From Phycisphaeraceae bacterium (GTDB lineage: Bacteria; Planctomycetota; Phycisphaerae; Phycisphaerales; UBA1924): a stretch of DNA of 64,000 bases. Shown here piece by piece: positions 33,693-42,691 of this stretch. The stretch lies in assembly GCA_015200025.1 (NCBI GenBank), contig CP054186.1, positions 2,740,001-2,804,000 of the forward strand. Direction: 5' to 3'. The position numbers were made by a program, and so were the translations under genes. Numbering within the stretch: position 1 is the first letter of the stretch; the number at the start of each line of letters is the position of its first letter. Below the pieces are notes generated by a model. It saw only the letters and a program-made list of their open reading frames with translations, ran no database searches and was not told the DNA's origin.

Positions 33693-34871
33693 TCAGGCGG
33701 GAGGTGCCCACTTGCCCTGTTCGTTGTAATCGAAGCAACGCACCCAGCCGCAGGCGTTCCAGACGCCGTCGAACAGCGACCGGAGGTCGGTCAGCAGATC
33801 ACTGTCCTTGGACTCGATCAGCACGTCGGGGAGGACCACCAAGTCACGGTCAACCGGGTAGTGCTCCCAGACCATGAAACGATTGCTGACTGCCAGCGTC
33901 GCGCCCTTCGCTCCCGCCAACGTGGCCAGCACGAGGTAAGGCGGCAGGACATCGCAAGCGATCAGACCAGCCCGATACTGCTTGACGCTCGAGACGACCT
34001 CCTGGGCAAGCCACTGGCTGGCGATGTACGGGCGCGGCTCACGAGTTTGAACGACCTCGGTCGTCACGCCTTCAACGATTCCGGAGCGGAACACCTGGCA
34101 GTACGCGGTCGCGCCGGGCGCACCCGCACGGCCCCCGGTGAACTTCAGGAGCCCGTCGATGTTGATGCGGGAGTCGCTGCCGCCCGTGCAGAGTGGTTGA
34201 AAGGCCTGGCTTGCCTTCTTCATGGCCTCGGCGGAGACTTCCCTCCCTGCGGCGAACGAGGCCAGGGGAACAACATGAACGACTAGCCTTGCGCCGGCCG
34301 CGAGCGGCAGGGGAGCCTCTTCCCCGATAATTCGAGCCAACCGATCATCCCGCCAGCGCCGGATGCGCTCCGGCAACTTCTCCGACAGCGCGAACGCCGA
34401 ACGGATCTCCGTGGCATCGAAGATGTACTTGCCCTTGCTGTTGCGCCCGAACATCCGAAACGTGTCGTTGATCTTGACCAGATGCGGGCCGCGCCAGCTC
34501 TTGGGCACACGGACGACGATCACCGGCCCCTTGCCCGGGATCGCGATAGCCCGTGACTCAAACCCGGGCACGCGCGGGTCGATGCTGGTCTGAATAACGG
34601 CCTCGATGCGGCGGATCTCTGCGTCGGCATCGACACCGGACAACCCCGGCACGGCCGTGGCCACGCCGCCCACCTCATCCACGCCGAAGATCAGGTCGCC
34701 GCCCCCGGCGTTGGCGAACGAGGTTACGTCCGCGCGGAGTTCGTTCTTGTCCTTGTCGGTGTTGCCCGGCAGGTCGCGCTTGAAGTCCAACGTCCGGCGT
34801 TCCTCGTCACCATTGGTGACGAGGGACTGGATGTCGGCGGCCTCGATCTTGTCCAACGTCTTGGGAATCAC
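33693..34871 (-). CDS. AlbA/Schlafen-type putative nucleic-acid-binding protein
   Basis: A 392-residue protein whose N-terminus matches the AlbA_2 (Schlafen) domain: LVTNGDEERRTLDFKRDLPG, then SFANAGGGDLIFGVDE and IVVRVPKSWRGPH. The C-terminal half is unrecognised. The GTG at 34871 has AAGAGG upstream; an ATG at 34910 would overlap the TIR gene. Such proteins often sit between hsd genes in type I operons and are suspected of defence or regulatory roles. Confidence 0.72.
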   Translation of the reverse strand: MIPKTLDKIEAADIQSLVTNGDEERRTLDFKRDLPGNTDKDKNELRADVTSFANAGGGDLIFGVDEVGGVATAVPGLSGVDADAEIRRIEAVIQTSIDPRVPGFESRAIAIPGKGPVIVVRVPKSWRGPHLVKINDTFRMFGRNSKGKYIFDATEIRSAFALSEKLPERIRRWRDDRLARIIGEEAPLPLAAGARLVVHVVPLASFAAGREVSAEAMKKASQAFQPLCTGGSDSRINIDGLLKFTGGRAGAPGATAYCQVFRSGIVEGVTTEVVQTREPRPYIASQWLAQEVVSSVKQYRAGLIACDVLPPYLVLATLAGAKGATLAVSNRFMVWEHYPVDRDLVVLPDVLIESKDSDLLTDLRSLFDGVWNACGWVRCFDYNEQGKWAPPA

Positions 34872-34902
34872 ATAAACCTCTTGAATCGCGGAACTTCTTC
34901 GA

Positions 34903-35373
34903 TTACCCATTCTGGCCGAACAGCCACAGCAGACCGACGATCCCACCGACCACTAGCAACTGGCGCTGCGCCTCGGCCTTCTGCATCTTCATCCCGTCGA
35001 GAACCCGCTGAACAGCGGCGAGCGCATCACTTGTGTTCTCTCGACTGATGGGTTGATAGATCACCCCGTTCAGACACCCGAGGTCCTCTGGCCTGACCCC
35101 AGCGGCGACAAGCGGCACGATCGGCTTTCCCTTGGCTCGTGCATGCCCAACTTCCTGCCCGACGGACATTGCCCGCGCCACGGTTTGATCTGTGATGATG
35201 ACGATGACCAGGTCGCTCGCGTCGATCCATCCGAAGATGCTGGGCCAGACTTCGTGGCCAGGCGTCTTGCTGGTGTCCCAGCACAGAGGCTTATCCCCAC
35301 CCGCCGCGATCACCTGAGCCACCCTGCGCAATAGGTCAACGTCTGCCACGCTGTACGAGATGAACACGTTCAC
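34903..35373 (-). CDS. TIR-domain protein with C-terminal membrane helix
   Basis: A 156-residue protein. The TIR domain opens VFISYSVADVDLLRRVAQVI and has ASDLVIVIITDQTVARAMSVGQEVGHARAKGKPIVPL, where Glu74 is the likely NADase residue. A single membrane helix (LLVVGGIVGLLWLF) closes the protein. Start GTG 35373 has GGAGG upstream and overlaps the previous stop. No cyclic-nucleotide-binding domain is present. It may be the effector of the cyclase encoded in the same operon, or an independent NAD-depleting factor. Confidence 0.75.
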   Translation of the reverse strand: MNVFISYSVADVDLLRRVAQVIAAGGDKPLCWDTSKTPGHEVWPSIFGWIDASDLVIVIITDQTVARAMSVGQEVGHARAKGKPIVPLVAAGVRPEDLGCLNGVIYQPISRENTSDALAAVQRVLDGMKMQKAEAQRQLLVVGGIVGLLWLFGQNG

Positions 35374-36353
35374 TTGGGCACCTCCGCCGACCGGGCCGCC
35401 GGCGTGAAGTACCGCCACAACCCATCTCCCAGCGACCGAACGGCAGCCACGAGCATCCGCACCTCATCTGCTGAGACACGCACCTTTCGCCTTTCGATTG
35501 CGGTGTCGTCGCCTGATTGCTCGATGTACTTCTCGTCGATTACCCCGCCTTTGTGGGCGATCACATGACGCTTGTGGAAGCAGCGGACCATGAGCTTCCA
35601 CTCTTCTGGCGTCGTCAGCGTCTGAAGGGACGTCCCAAACAAGGCCTGCAACGACTTGTCCGCACCAGTCAAGCTTTGAAACGACACGCTGGACGCCTTC
35701 TTCGGATCATTTGCTCGCGCGGCGTGGGCACTCAGCAGTTCGCGACCAAATCCGTCAAACGACGAAACCACGTCTTCAAGCGCGTTCTGAACCAGATTCT
35801 CAGTGATCTCGGGCGTAGGCGCGGCTTGAGAGAACTCAATCACCTTCATCGCAAGGTCCAGGTTCTTCTCCAAGATCTGACGGGAGTTGTGACATCCGCA
35901 ATCTGGGCAGAACCCAAAGACACCGAACACGCTGTACCGAAGGGTGCACTGGTCGCACACGACCTCGGTTTCGAGTGCCTTCTCTCGGTAGTGCCGAAGG
36001 GGGGCGCGTGGCCCTTCCTTCAGTGTCATGCTGATGCCAATACCGAACGCACCGCGCGGCGGGTGATTGAACTCGAGCTTCTTCAACTCGCGGGTCACGA
36101 TGTCCCCGATGGCACGGAACGCGTATGACTTCGCGTACTCGATCTGCTCCTTTGTCCAGAACTGGTCCGGCTTGCCCCGATGGCCGCAATACGGACATAC
36201 ACAGTCGAGATCATCGCCCGTCAGGCCCGTTCCAGGCTGGAGTTTGAAGTACCCCTCGCATTCAGCATTGGGGCACTCACGCCCGACCATGCCGGTGTCA
36301 TCCGTGGGGATCGGTACGTTGATCTGCTTCGGAAAATCGTCGAATCTGCTCAT
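35370..36353 (-). CDS. Zinc-ribbon protein of unknown function in hsd operon
   Basis: A 327-residue protein with two zinc ribbons: CPNAEC with CPYCGHRG (residues about 27-60), and CDQC with CPDCGCH (about 132-155). The C-terminal helical part contains RCFHKRHVIAHKGGVID, an R-x4-H pattern like HEPN RNases, but this is a weak hint. Its start overlaps hsdS by four bases and its stop overlaps the TIR gene, so it is translated with both. Confidence 0.6.
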   Translation of the reverse strand: MSRFDDFPKQINVPIPTDDTGMVGRECPNAECEGYFKLQPGTGLTGDDLDCVCPYCGHRGKPDQFWTKEQIEYAKSYAFRAIGDIVTRELKKLEFNHPPRGAFGIGISMTLKEGPRAPLRHYREKALETEVVCDQCTLRYSVFGVFGFCPDCGCHNSRQILEKNLDLAMKVIEFSQAAPTPEITENLVQNALEDVVSSFDGFGRELLSAHAARANDPKKASSVSFQSLTGADKSLQALFGTSLQTLTTPEEWKLMVRCFHKRHVIAHKGGVIDEKYIEQSGDDTAIERRKVRVSADEVRMLVAAVRSLGDGLWRYFTPAARSAEVPK

Positions 36354-37588
36354 GCGACGACCTCCTTAACGACCGCCGACACGTGATGCAGGCGTAGTTC
36401 GCCTGATAAGAGAACGGGCAGTAGCGAATCGCGGAGCGCCGCAAGCGTGCCGATCTGCGTGGTGTTCTGATCCATCATGCCGTAGAGACGCTCCAGGTGC
36501 CGCCCTACCTCGGCCTGTCGCTTCGGTGAGGGCAGTGTGATCCGCATGCGACGCTGATCAGTCAGACTGACATAGTCCGCCATATCGGTCTGGCCCTTGG
36601 TCATGTCCACCTGCTCGCCGAACTCGTCGCCGTGCATCCATTGGTGCAGGACGAACGGGTTGAGGCGTGAAGGATCGGCTGCGCGCCAGAAGCAGAGCTG
36701 TGGCGCATATACGAATGTCGGTGTGTTATTCGACACCAGCGCAAGGCGTCCAACTGTGCCCTTGGACGTGAACACCGAGTCGAGTGGCCGGGACAACTTG
36801 TCGCCCGCGGCCTGAACTCCATCAACGCCCATGTACTCGCAGTCTGTGAACTGAAATCCGCCGTCAATGTTGCCCGCCCGCGCGAACGGGAGGCCCGTCG
36901 GTCGCAGTTCGCTGCGCTTGGCGCGGTACCCGTCACCAATGACGAGCACGCCCGAGTCGGTCAGCGATTGTGTCGTCACCGTCTCAAGCTCGCTCTCCAT
37001 GCGTTCAAGCCAGTCGCTAAACAGAGCGCGAGCCATGTCCTTTAGCGTCCGATTCATCCGCCGATTCAGTTCGATCTTGTTGTCCAATGCCCCCAGCACC
37101 CGCGCAATCGCCCGCTGCTCGGGGAGAGGCGGGAGTCTGATGGGGAACTTCGGGAACTCCAGCAGCGGGATTCTGTCCACCGTGCTTCCGGAGATCGTGT
37201 AGTTGCGGATGCACTCTTGGAAGTCCGGCGCGAGAAACGTGTACAGCAAGAAGCGAGAATCAACTTTGCGACGGTTCGGGCGGGCGAGCGCCATGCGACG
37301 GCCAAGGCAACACCGGAGGCCCGCCGGAATCAACGCGCCGCAGCCGAGTTTGGTTTCGTAGGAGAAGACCAAATCGCCCTCCGTCGGCTCCACGCGCCGA
37401 GTCCATCGCGGCCAGTCCGCCTCGGAGATGTGCTCAGTCGTCGAGAGGTCAATTCGCCCGTTCTCGATGTTCCAAATGCCAAGAAAGACCGCACCACTGT
37501 CGATCTTCGCGGGCGTTGCGTGCGGCCCGTCGAAGATGCCGTCGCAGACTTCGCCGATCGAAACGGTCGGCCAAGGGTCAAGCGCCAT
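36350..37588 (-). CDS. hsdS: Type I restriction enzyme, HsdS specificity subunit
   Basis: A 412-residue protein with two target-recognition domains, each followed by a conserved helix. The first helix is seen in LPPLPEQRAIARVLGALDNKIELNRRMNRTLKDMARALF, and the second region ends with PSPKRQAEVGRHLERLYGMMDQN. It sets the DNA sequence recognised by the HsdM/HsdR complex. ATG 37588 is used. The gene is 108 bases downstream of the cyclase gene. Confidence 0.92.
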   Translation of the reverse strand: MALDPWPTVSIGEVCDGIFDGPHATPAKIDSGAVFLGIWNIENGRIDLSTTEHISEADWPRWTRRVEPTEGDLVFSYETKLGCGALIPAGLRCCLGRRMALARPNRRKVDSRFLLYTFLAPDFQECIRNYTISGSTVDRIPLLEFPKFPIRLPPLPEQRAIARVLGALDNKIELNRRMNRTLKDMARALFSDWLERMESELETVTTQSLTDSGVLVIGDGYRAKRSELRPTGLPFARAGNIDGGFQFTDCEYMGVDGVQAAGDKLSRPLDSVFTSKGTVGRLALVSNNTPTFVYAPQLCFWRAADPSRLNPFVLHQWMHGDEFGEQVDMTKGQTDMADYVSLTDQRRMRITLPSPKRQAEVGRHLERLYGMMDQNTTQIGTLAALRDSLLPVLLSGELRLHHVSAVVKEVVA

Positions 37589-37696
37589 GGAGCACCCCCG
37601 CAACTACGCCGGGTATGTGCCGGTGCTCTGATCGGAGAGGGGCGTGCCAGCCCTTCGGTTCGTCTCCGATGATTGTCAACATGGGCGAAAGGAAGT

Positions 37697-38692
37697 TCAT
37701 TTGAGGATCGCCCCCGTAGCCGTGAAGATGTAGAGCGGATAGTCACCGCCGTCCGGCAGTGTGTACGTCCAGCCCGCCGGCGTCGGGGCACGATCGCATC
37801 CCCGCTTCCACATCGTGTGCATGTTCTGATAGGCGACCTGCCCGATCCGGATTTCGCCCGGCGCGCCCGATGCCTGAATCTTGCAGGCGATATTCAAGGT
37901 CTGGCCGATCAGATCGCGTTGCCGTTTTGAGGAAACGTGCCCGACAGTCATGGCGACCGCCCCCCCCGATTCGATGCCTATGCGCACGTCAAGCGCCGGA
38001 TAGCCCAGCTCCGCAAACGTTGGGTTGACCGCATCGCGGATGAGCCCTCTCACCGTGAGGGCTCCGTCGATTGCGTTGTCGTTGGCCGTCAGGAACGACG
38101 GCGGCGGGATGTAGGCCAGCACGCCATCCCCCGTGAACTTGAGGATGTGGGCGTGGAAACACGGGGCGACAGCAGCGATCTCCTCTAGGACCACGCTGAC
38201 GACGCGGGCGTTCGTCACGGCGTCGAGCGAGTTGGAGAGCTTGGTGGATCCGACCAAGTCCACTGACAAGACCGCAAAGCCGTGGACGCCGTCGGGGAGC
38301 TGGGCCAGGAACTCCTCAGAACGGTCCACGAACGAGTGCGGCGGCGTGGTCTGGTCGGTGAGTCGCTTCTTGATCTCCTCCCGCCGGCGCTGAATGTACT
38401 CTCGCGCGCTTCCGAGACGCTGTCCCTGTCCGGTCGGTGTCCGAGAAAACGCCTCATCGATCATTCGCTGAACTTCCCGCATCGGGATTGCAAAGTGGTC
38501 CAACTTGTCGATGACCATCGGCTCATCAGCATCTTCGACAACTCTGTACCGCGCGGGATCGAGCACAACGGCCACGCCCTTCTCGCCGGTCTTGGCATCG
38601 ACGATCGGTTCGAACTTGAAATCAAGGCGATGCCGCCTGGGGAATCCATCGGCGTCGCCGCCGACTGATGTGTCTGGTGCAGAACCACTCAT
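37697..38692 (-). CDS. Class III nucleotide cyclase embedded in type I RM operon (Pycsar-like)
   Basis: A 331-residue protein. Residues 138-290 form a class III cyclase catalytic domain: metal ligands in LSVDLVGSTKLSN (Asp145) and KFTGDGVLAYIP (Asp189), and DVRIGIESGGAV and LIGQTLNIACKIQA for nucleotide binding. It is soluble with no sensor domain recognised in residues 1-130. It overlaps hsdM by four bases. Pycsar cyclases of this fold make cCMP or cUMP upon phage infection and often lie in such islands, so a defence role is likely, with the product unknown. Confidence 0.8.
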   Translation of the reverse strand: MSGSAPDTSVGGDADGFPRRHRLDFKFEPIVDAKTGEKGVAVVLDPARYRVVEDADEPMVIDKLDHFAIPMREVQRMIDEAFSRTPTGQGQRLGSAREYIQRRREEIKKRLTDQTTPPHSFVDRSEEFLAQLPDGVHGFAVLSVDLVGSTKLSNSLDAVTNARVVSVVLEEIAAVAPCFHAHILKFTGDGVLAYIPPPSFLTANDNAIDGALTVRGLIRDAVNPTFAELGYPALDVRIGIESGGAVAMTVGHVSSKRQRDLIGQTLNIACKIQASGAPGEIRIGQVAYQNMHTMWKRGCDRAPTPAGWTYTLPDGGDYPLYIFTATGAILK

Positions 38693-40437
38693 CGCCGCGC
38701 CCCCTTCGAAGCGAGCACCGCCACCCCATTGGGCCGGGCATAGGCTGTGCGAGGTGAGACGCCATCGAGCCCCGCGGCCTTGGCGACTTCAGCGAGCGAA
38801 GCACGGATCTGCTTCTCCAACGCTGCGGACTGCGTGAACTGTTCATCAAGCGTCGCCGCCAGGTGCGGGAAGCGGTCCTCGAACGGCTCGTCGGCGTCGT
38901 CGCTCTCGGCCGCGCCGACGTAGCGGCCTGGCGTCAGCGCGTAGTTGTGCTCCCGGATCTCGTCGAGCGTCGCGGCCTTGCAGAAGCCCGCGACCTCGGC
39001 GGGCGTGCCCTTCCGCTTGAACTCGCGGTAGACGGATGCGATCTTCTCGACCTCTTCCGACGACAGTTGCTTCTGCTTGCGCGAGCCAGGAATGAGCGTG
39101 CCGAGCTTTCGGCCGTCGATGAAGAGGATCTCGTTCTTCCGAGCGCGGAAGCCGCCGACACCGCCACGGTTCTTCGACAGGAACCAGAGGCAGCACGGGA
39201 TCTGCGTGTTGGCAAAGAGTTGGCCTGTGAGCTGCACGATGCAGTCCACGTACCCGTGCTCGACCATCGTCTTACGGACTTCGAGGCGCGCGACTTCGCC
39301 ATTGGAGAGTTCGCCGGTGGCCATCACGAATCCGGCGGTACCTCCGGCGTGCTTCTTTCCATCCGGGTCACGGAGGTGATGCAGGAAGTGCATCATCCAC
39401 ATGGTGTTGGCGTTGCGCGGCGAGAGAGGCATGGGCTGGCCCTGGCCGTTCGCGCCAGCACGCTTGGCGAAGTCCAACCGTGGGTCCTTGCTCGTGATGC
39501 GGTGAGCGCCCCAGCCGTCCTCGCCCTTCGCGCCGTCGTTGAAGGGGGGATTGGCGATGACGTAGTCGGCCTTCGTGTCGGCGTGCAGATCATTGAAGTA
39601 CGAACTGCCGAGTTGGATGTTGCCGTCGATGCCGTGGATGAAGAGGTTCATCCGGCACAGCCGGTACGTGAAGTCCTTGCTTTCCTGACCGATGAATGAC
39701 AGGCGGCCGGAGTGCTTCGTAAACACGTCCGACTGCACGAACATGCCGCCAGCGCCACAGCAGGGGTCGTACACGACGCCGTCGGTGGGCTCCAGCATGG
39801 CGACGAGCGTGCGGACGATGGAGACGGGCGTGAAGTACTCGCCGCCGCGCTTGCCCTCGCTGTTGGCGAACTCGCCGATGAAGTACTCGTAGACGCGGCC
39901 GACCAGATCCTCGCCGCCGTGGTCCTGCTTGAAGATGTCCTTCGAGAACAGATTGATGAGCCCGGTGACGCCCTCGCGGTCAAGGTTCGAGCCGGCGTAG
40001 ATGCGGGGCAGCAGGCCGCGGAGCTTGTCGGGGTAGGTCTTCTCCAGGAGTTCGAGTGCGTCGTCGAGGATGCTCTTGATCGTGTCCGCCTGGGCGTGCT
40101 GGAGGATGTACGACCAGCGCGACTTCTCGGGGACGATGAAAGCACCCGCAGCGCGGTACTCGTCCGCGTCGGCCAGGATGCGGGCGCGGGCCTTCGCGTC
40201 CTTGGTGAAGTAATCGCTCTTCGGGTCCGCGAGCAACCCCTCGAGTTCCTCGCGGCGGCGCTCATAGCGCAGCGAGAGGAACCGGAGAAAGATGATGGGC
40301 AAGACGTACCGCTTATAGTCGGCGGGCTCGATCGAGCCGCGCAGGTTCACGGCGGCCTGCCACAGCTCCTTCATGAGCTGTGCCGTCCCGTTCTGCGGGG
40401 CTTCGTCCTTCGGCTTCTTCGCGGTCCGCTTGGCCAT
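38689..40437 (-). CDS. hsdM: Type I restriction enzyme, HsdM methyltransferase subunit
   Basis: A 582-residue N6-adenine methyltransferase with the SAM site YDPCCGAGGMFVQS and the catalytic NPPF motif (Asn296). The N-terminal HsdM helical domain (LWQAAVNLRGSIEPADYKRYVLPIIFLRFLS) is complete. It is the first gene of the minus-strand defence operon. The ATG at 40437 follows GGAG. Confidence 0.95.
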   Translation of the reverse strand: MAKRTAKKPKDEAPQNGTAQLMKELWQAAVNLRGSIEPADYKRYVLPIIFLRFLSLRYERRREELEGLLADPKSDYFTKDAKARARILADADEYRAAGAFIVPEKSRWSYILQHAQADTIKSILDDALELLEKTYPDKLRGLLPRIYAGSNLDREGVTGLINLFSKDIFKQDHGGEDLVGRVYEYFIGEFANSEGKRGGEYFTPVSIVRTLVAMLEPTDGVVYDPCCGAGGMFVQSDVFTKHSGRLSFIGQESKDFTYRLCRMNLFIHGIDGNIQLGSSYFNDLHADTKADYVIANPPFNDGAKGEDGWGAHRITSKDPRLDFAKRAGANGQGQPMPLSPRNANTMWMMHFLHHLRDPDGKKHAGGTAGFVMATGELSNGEVARLEVRKTMVEHGYVDCIVQLTGQLFANTQIPCCLWFLSKNRGGVGGFRARKNEILFIDGRKLGTLIPGSRKQKQLSSEEVEKIASVYREFKRKGTPAEVAGFCKAATLDEIREHNYALTPGRYVGAAESDDADEPFEDRFPHLAATLDEQFTQSAALEKQIRASLAEVAKAAGLDGVSPRTAYARPNGVAVLASKGARR

Positions 40438-40453
40438 TTTGTACTCCGTCCAT

Positions 40454-40464
40454 GTTCAGTGAAC
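40454..40464. promoter_or_regulatory. Dyad in the hsdM leader, possible operator
   Basis: GTTCAGTGAAC is a dyad around a central G, about 20 bases before hsdM. A TATGAT-like -10 lies on the minus strand at 40481-40476, without a clear -35. Position suggests a repressor site for the operon, for which the XRE protein is a candidate. Confidence 0.35.
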
Positions 40465-40547
40465 GTGGACAGGGTATCATAACCAGCGGGTCAAAGCCAG
40501 CGGATCAGGGTAGATCCGACAGCCCGCGTCAAAATGGAGTAGACGCC

Positions 40548-40706
40548 ATGTCGAAGTCCAAGGGATTCAAGATCGGTCGGGACAACGAGACGGGCCGCCT
40601 GAAGTCTGTCGATCAGGCTAAGGCCAACCCCCGAGGGTCGTCAGTCGAGGTCATGCCCAAGAAGGGGAACGGCGACACGGGGCGCTACGACAACAAGAAG
40701 AAGTAG
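40548..40706 (+). CDS. Small basic hypothetical protein divergent from hsdM
   Basis: A 52-residue Lys/Arg/Gly-rich protein (MSKSKGFKIGRDNETGRL, later KKGNGDTGRYDNKKK). ATG 40548 has GGAG upstream. Similar tiny basic proteins next to RM genes are known to me only as hypotheticals. It may be a DNA-binding accessory. The gene is isolated between two minus-strand operons. Confidence 0.55.
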   Translation: MSKSKGFKIGRDNETGRLKSVDQAKANPRGSSVEVMPKKGNGDTGRYDNKKK

Positions 40707-40709
40707 TTG

Positions 40710-41105
40710 TCAGCGGCGCGGCAGCGATCCCCACCGCCGCCGTTGCTCCATCCAGTCCATCACGCAGGCCACGTCGCGCAGCATGTGCTCGTGGATGGGA
40801 TCGCGCCCACTCATCACCAGCGGCAGGAACAGGATCTCCTCCTGAATATCCGGCGCGAGGTGGCAGAGATTCATCAGCTGCGTGATCCGAGGCTGGGTGA
40901 CGTGCGTCAGCCGGGCGATCTCGGAGATGTTGGCGACCTTGCCGGCGCGGATCATCTCGTCGAAGTGGATGGCCAGCGCCATCAGGCGGGAGATCCGCGG
41001 CACGCGGCCGGGGTCCACGGCCACGCGCGCGGCGGGCTTCGTGTCGATCGTCTTGCGCCCGTGTGCGGCGCGGTTGAAGAAGACCTTCGCCTTGACGGTG
41101 ATCAT
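40710..41105 (-). CDS. HTH protein of recombinase cassette
   Basis: A 131-residue basic protein with a helix-turn-helix (ISEIARLTHVTQPRITQLMNL). Its start overlaps the recombinase stop by four bases. This small protein typically accompanies large serine recombinases with DUF2924 and is probably a DNA-binding accessory or regulator of excision. Confidence 0.75.
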   Translation of the reverse strand: MITVKAKVFFNRAAHGRKTIDTKPAARVAVDPGRVPRISRLMALAIHFDEMIRAGKVANISEIARLTHVTQPRITQLMNLCHLAPDIQEEILFLPLVMSGRDPIHEHMLRDVACVMDWMEQRRRWGSLPRR

Positions 41106-42691
41106 GCCTGGGCCTCCGGTCCTTCCACGGCCCCGCCCGCGAGCGCCTTCACGCCCGACGGGTAGAACGACACCTCGATGCTGCTGTCGAGGGCGTCGTA
41201 GACGACCTTGTTGATCAGCAACTGGAGCATCCGGACCTGTTCTCGGGGCGCGAGCGCGGTCCAGACGTTGTCGAAGTCGGCAAACGCCGCGTGGAGGTCT
41301 TCGGCTGAGAGCACTTCCGCTCGGTGGCGTTCTACGGCGGCCCCAATGTCGCTGGCCCGCCGCTCCGCCTCGCGGATCTGGTCGTTGAGGTCGGTGATGC
41401 GGCCCGCGGACGCGGAGGACGCTGGCTCGGTGGTTGCCAGGCGGCGGATCTCGGCGTGATTGCGCCCCAGACCACGGTTGACGATGCGCAGCTCGGCGTC
41501 CAACTGCTCGATGGCCGCGTCTGCTTGAGCCCGCGATGCCGAGAGCGTCTCCTCCAGAACGCTCTGGTCCTGGCCGACGCACCGGATCTGTTCGACGACC
41601 GCCTTCTCGATCTCAAGGGCGGGCAGCGAACCACTCTGGCAACGAGCGCGGCCCTTCTTGATGGCGTTGCAGCAGACGTAGTACCGATACGCCTTGTTCC
41701 CACGCCGGGTAAAGGTGTGGACCATCGCGCTGCCGCACCCCTTGCAGTACAGCAGTTTGCGCAGCAGCGCCCCGAACTGGTTCCGCAGTTCGTTGCCGCG
41801 GGTCCGTGAATTCTTCTGCATCAGCACGTGAGCACGCCGGAACGTCTCCTCCTCAACTATGGCCTCGTGCTGCCCCTGGTACGTCTCGCCCTTGTGGACC
41901 ACCTTGCCCATGTAGATCGGATTCGTCAGCGTGCAGTACACCGAGTGCCGGTCCCATTCCACGCCTCCGCGAACCACGCCCGCCTTCGTTCGCCACGATT
42001 TGGTCTTCCAGCCGCGTTTGCAGAGATCTTCACCGACCGACAGCAACGACCCGAGCTCGAGGTACCGCTCAAAGATGTGGCGAACCCGCGACGCCTCAGC
42101 CGGGTTGACGACGAGGCGTGGGCTTCCGTTCGAGCGGTCGACGTCGTACCCGAACGGCGGCGGACCGCCGCCCCATTTGCCCCGCTTCTTCGCCGCCGCG
42201 ATCTTGTCCCGGATGCGCTCGCCGATGATCTCACGCTCGAACTGGGCGAACGACAGGAGGATGTTGAGCGTGAGCCGGCCCATCGAATGGGTCGTGTTGA
42301 AGTGCTGGGTAACCGAGACGAACGAAACCTTGTGGCGATCAAAGACCTCCATGAGGCGCGCGAAGTCCATCAGCGACCGGGACAGACGGTCCACCTTGTA
42401 GACCACCACGCAGTCGATTTTGCCCGCCTCGATGTCGGCCATCAGGCTCTTGAGGCCAGGCCGATCGACGTTGCCCCCCGAGAATCCGCCGTCGTCGTAT
42501 CGATCGGGAAGCGCTGACCATCCCTCGTTCCGCTGGCTGGCGACGTACGCCTCCGCCGCCTCACGCTGGGCGTCGAGGGAGTTGAACTCCTGCTTGAGCC
42601 CCTCCTCGCTCGACTTTCGGGTGTAGATCGCGCAGCGACATTGCGGAGGCGGAGTGGCGGCGTGCTTTCCGTTCTGGGTGCCTCTGCTCAT
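41102..42691 (-). CDS. Large serine recombinase
   Basis: A 529-residue site-specific recombinase. The catalytic domain has the nucleophile in YTRKSSEEG (Ser27 or 28) and VYKVDRLSRSLMDFARLM, then the recombinase domain (GGPPPFGYDV), a Cys-rich zinc ribbon (LLYCKGCGS with CCNAIKKGRARCQSG) and a coiled coil. It integrates or excises DNA via a covalent Ser-DNA link. It is complete and overlaps its neighbours on both sides. Confidence 0.93.
   Translation of the reverse strand: MSRGTQNGKHAATPPPQCRCAIYTRKSSEEGLKQEFNSLDAQREAAEAYVASQRNEGWSALPDRYDDGGFSGGNVDRPGLKSLMADIEAGKIDCVVVYKVDRLSRSLMDFARLMEVFDRHKVSFVSVTQHFNTTHSMGRLTLNILLSFAQFEREIIGERIRDKIAAAKKRGKWGGGPPPFGYDVDRSNGSPRLVVNPAEASRVRHIFERYLELGSLLSVGEDLCKRGWKTKSWRTKAGVVRGGVEWDRHSVYCTLTNPIYMGKVVHKGETYQGQHEAIVEEETFRRAHVLMQKNSRTRGNELRNQFGALLRKLLYCKGCGSAMVHTFTRRGNKAYRYYVCCNAIKKGRARCQSGSLPALEIEKAVVEQIRCVGQDQSVLEETLSASRAQADAAIEQLDAELRIVNRGLGRNHAEIRRLATTEPASSASAGRITDLNDQIREAERRASDIGAAVERHRAEVLSAEDLHAAFADFDNVWTALAPREQVRMLQLLINKVVYDALDSSIEVSFYPSGVKALAGGAVEGPEAQA

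Noticed and set aside
37697..38692. Calling the cyclase a full Pycsar system
   Set aside because: No effector with a cyclic-nucleotide-binding domain is visible, so only Pycsar-like is claimed.
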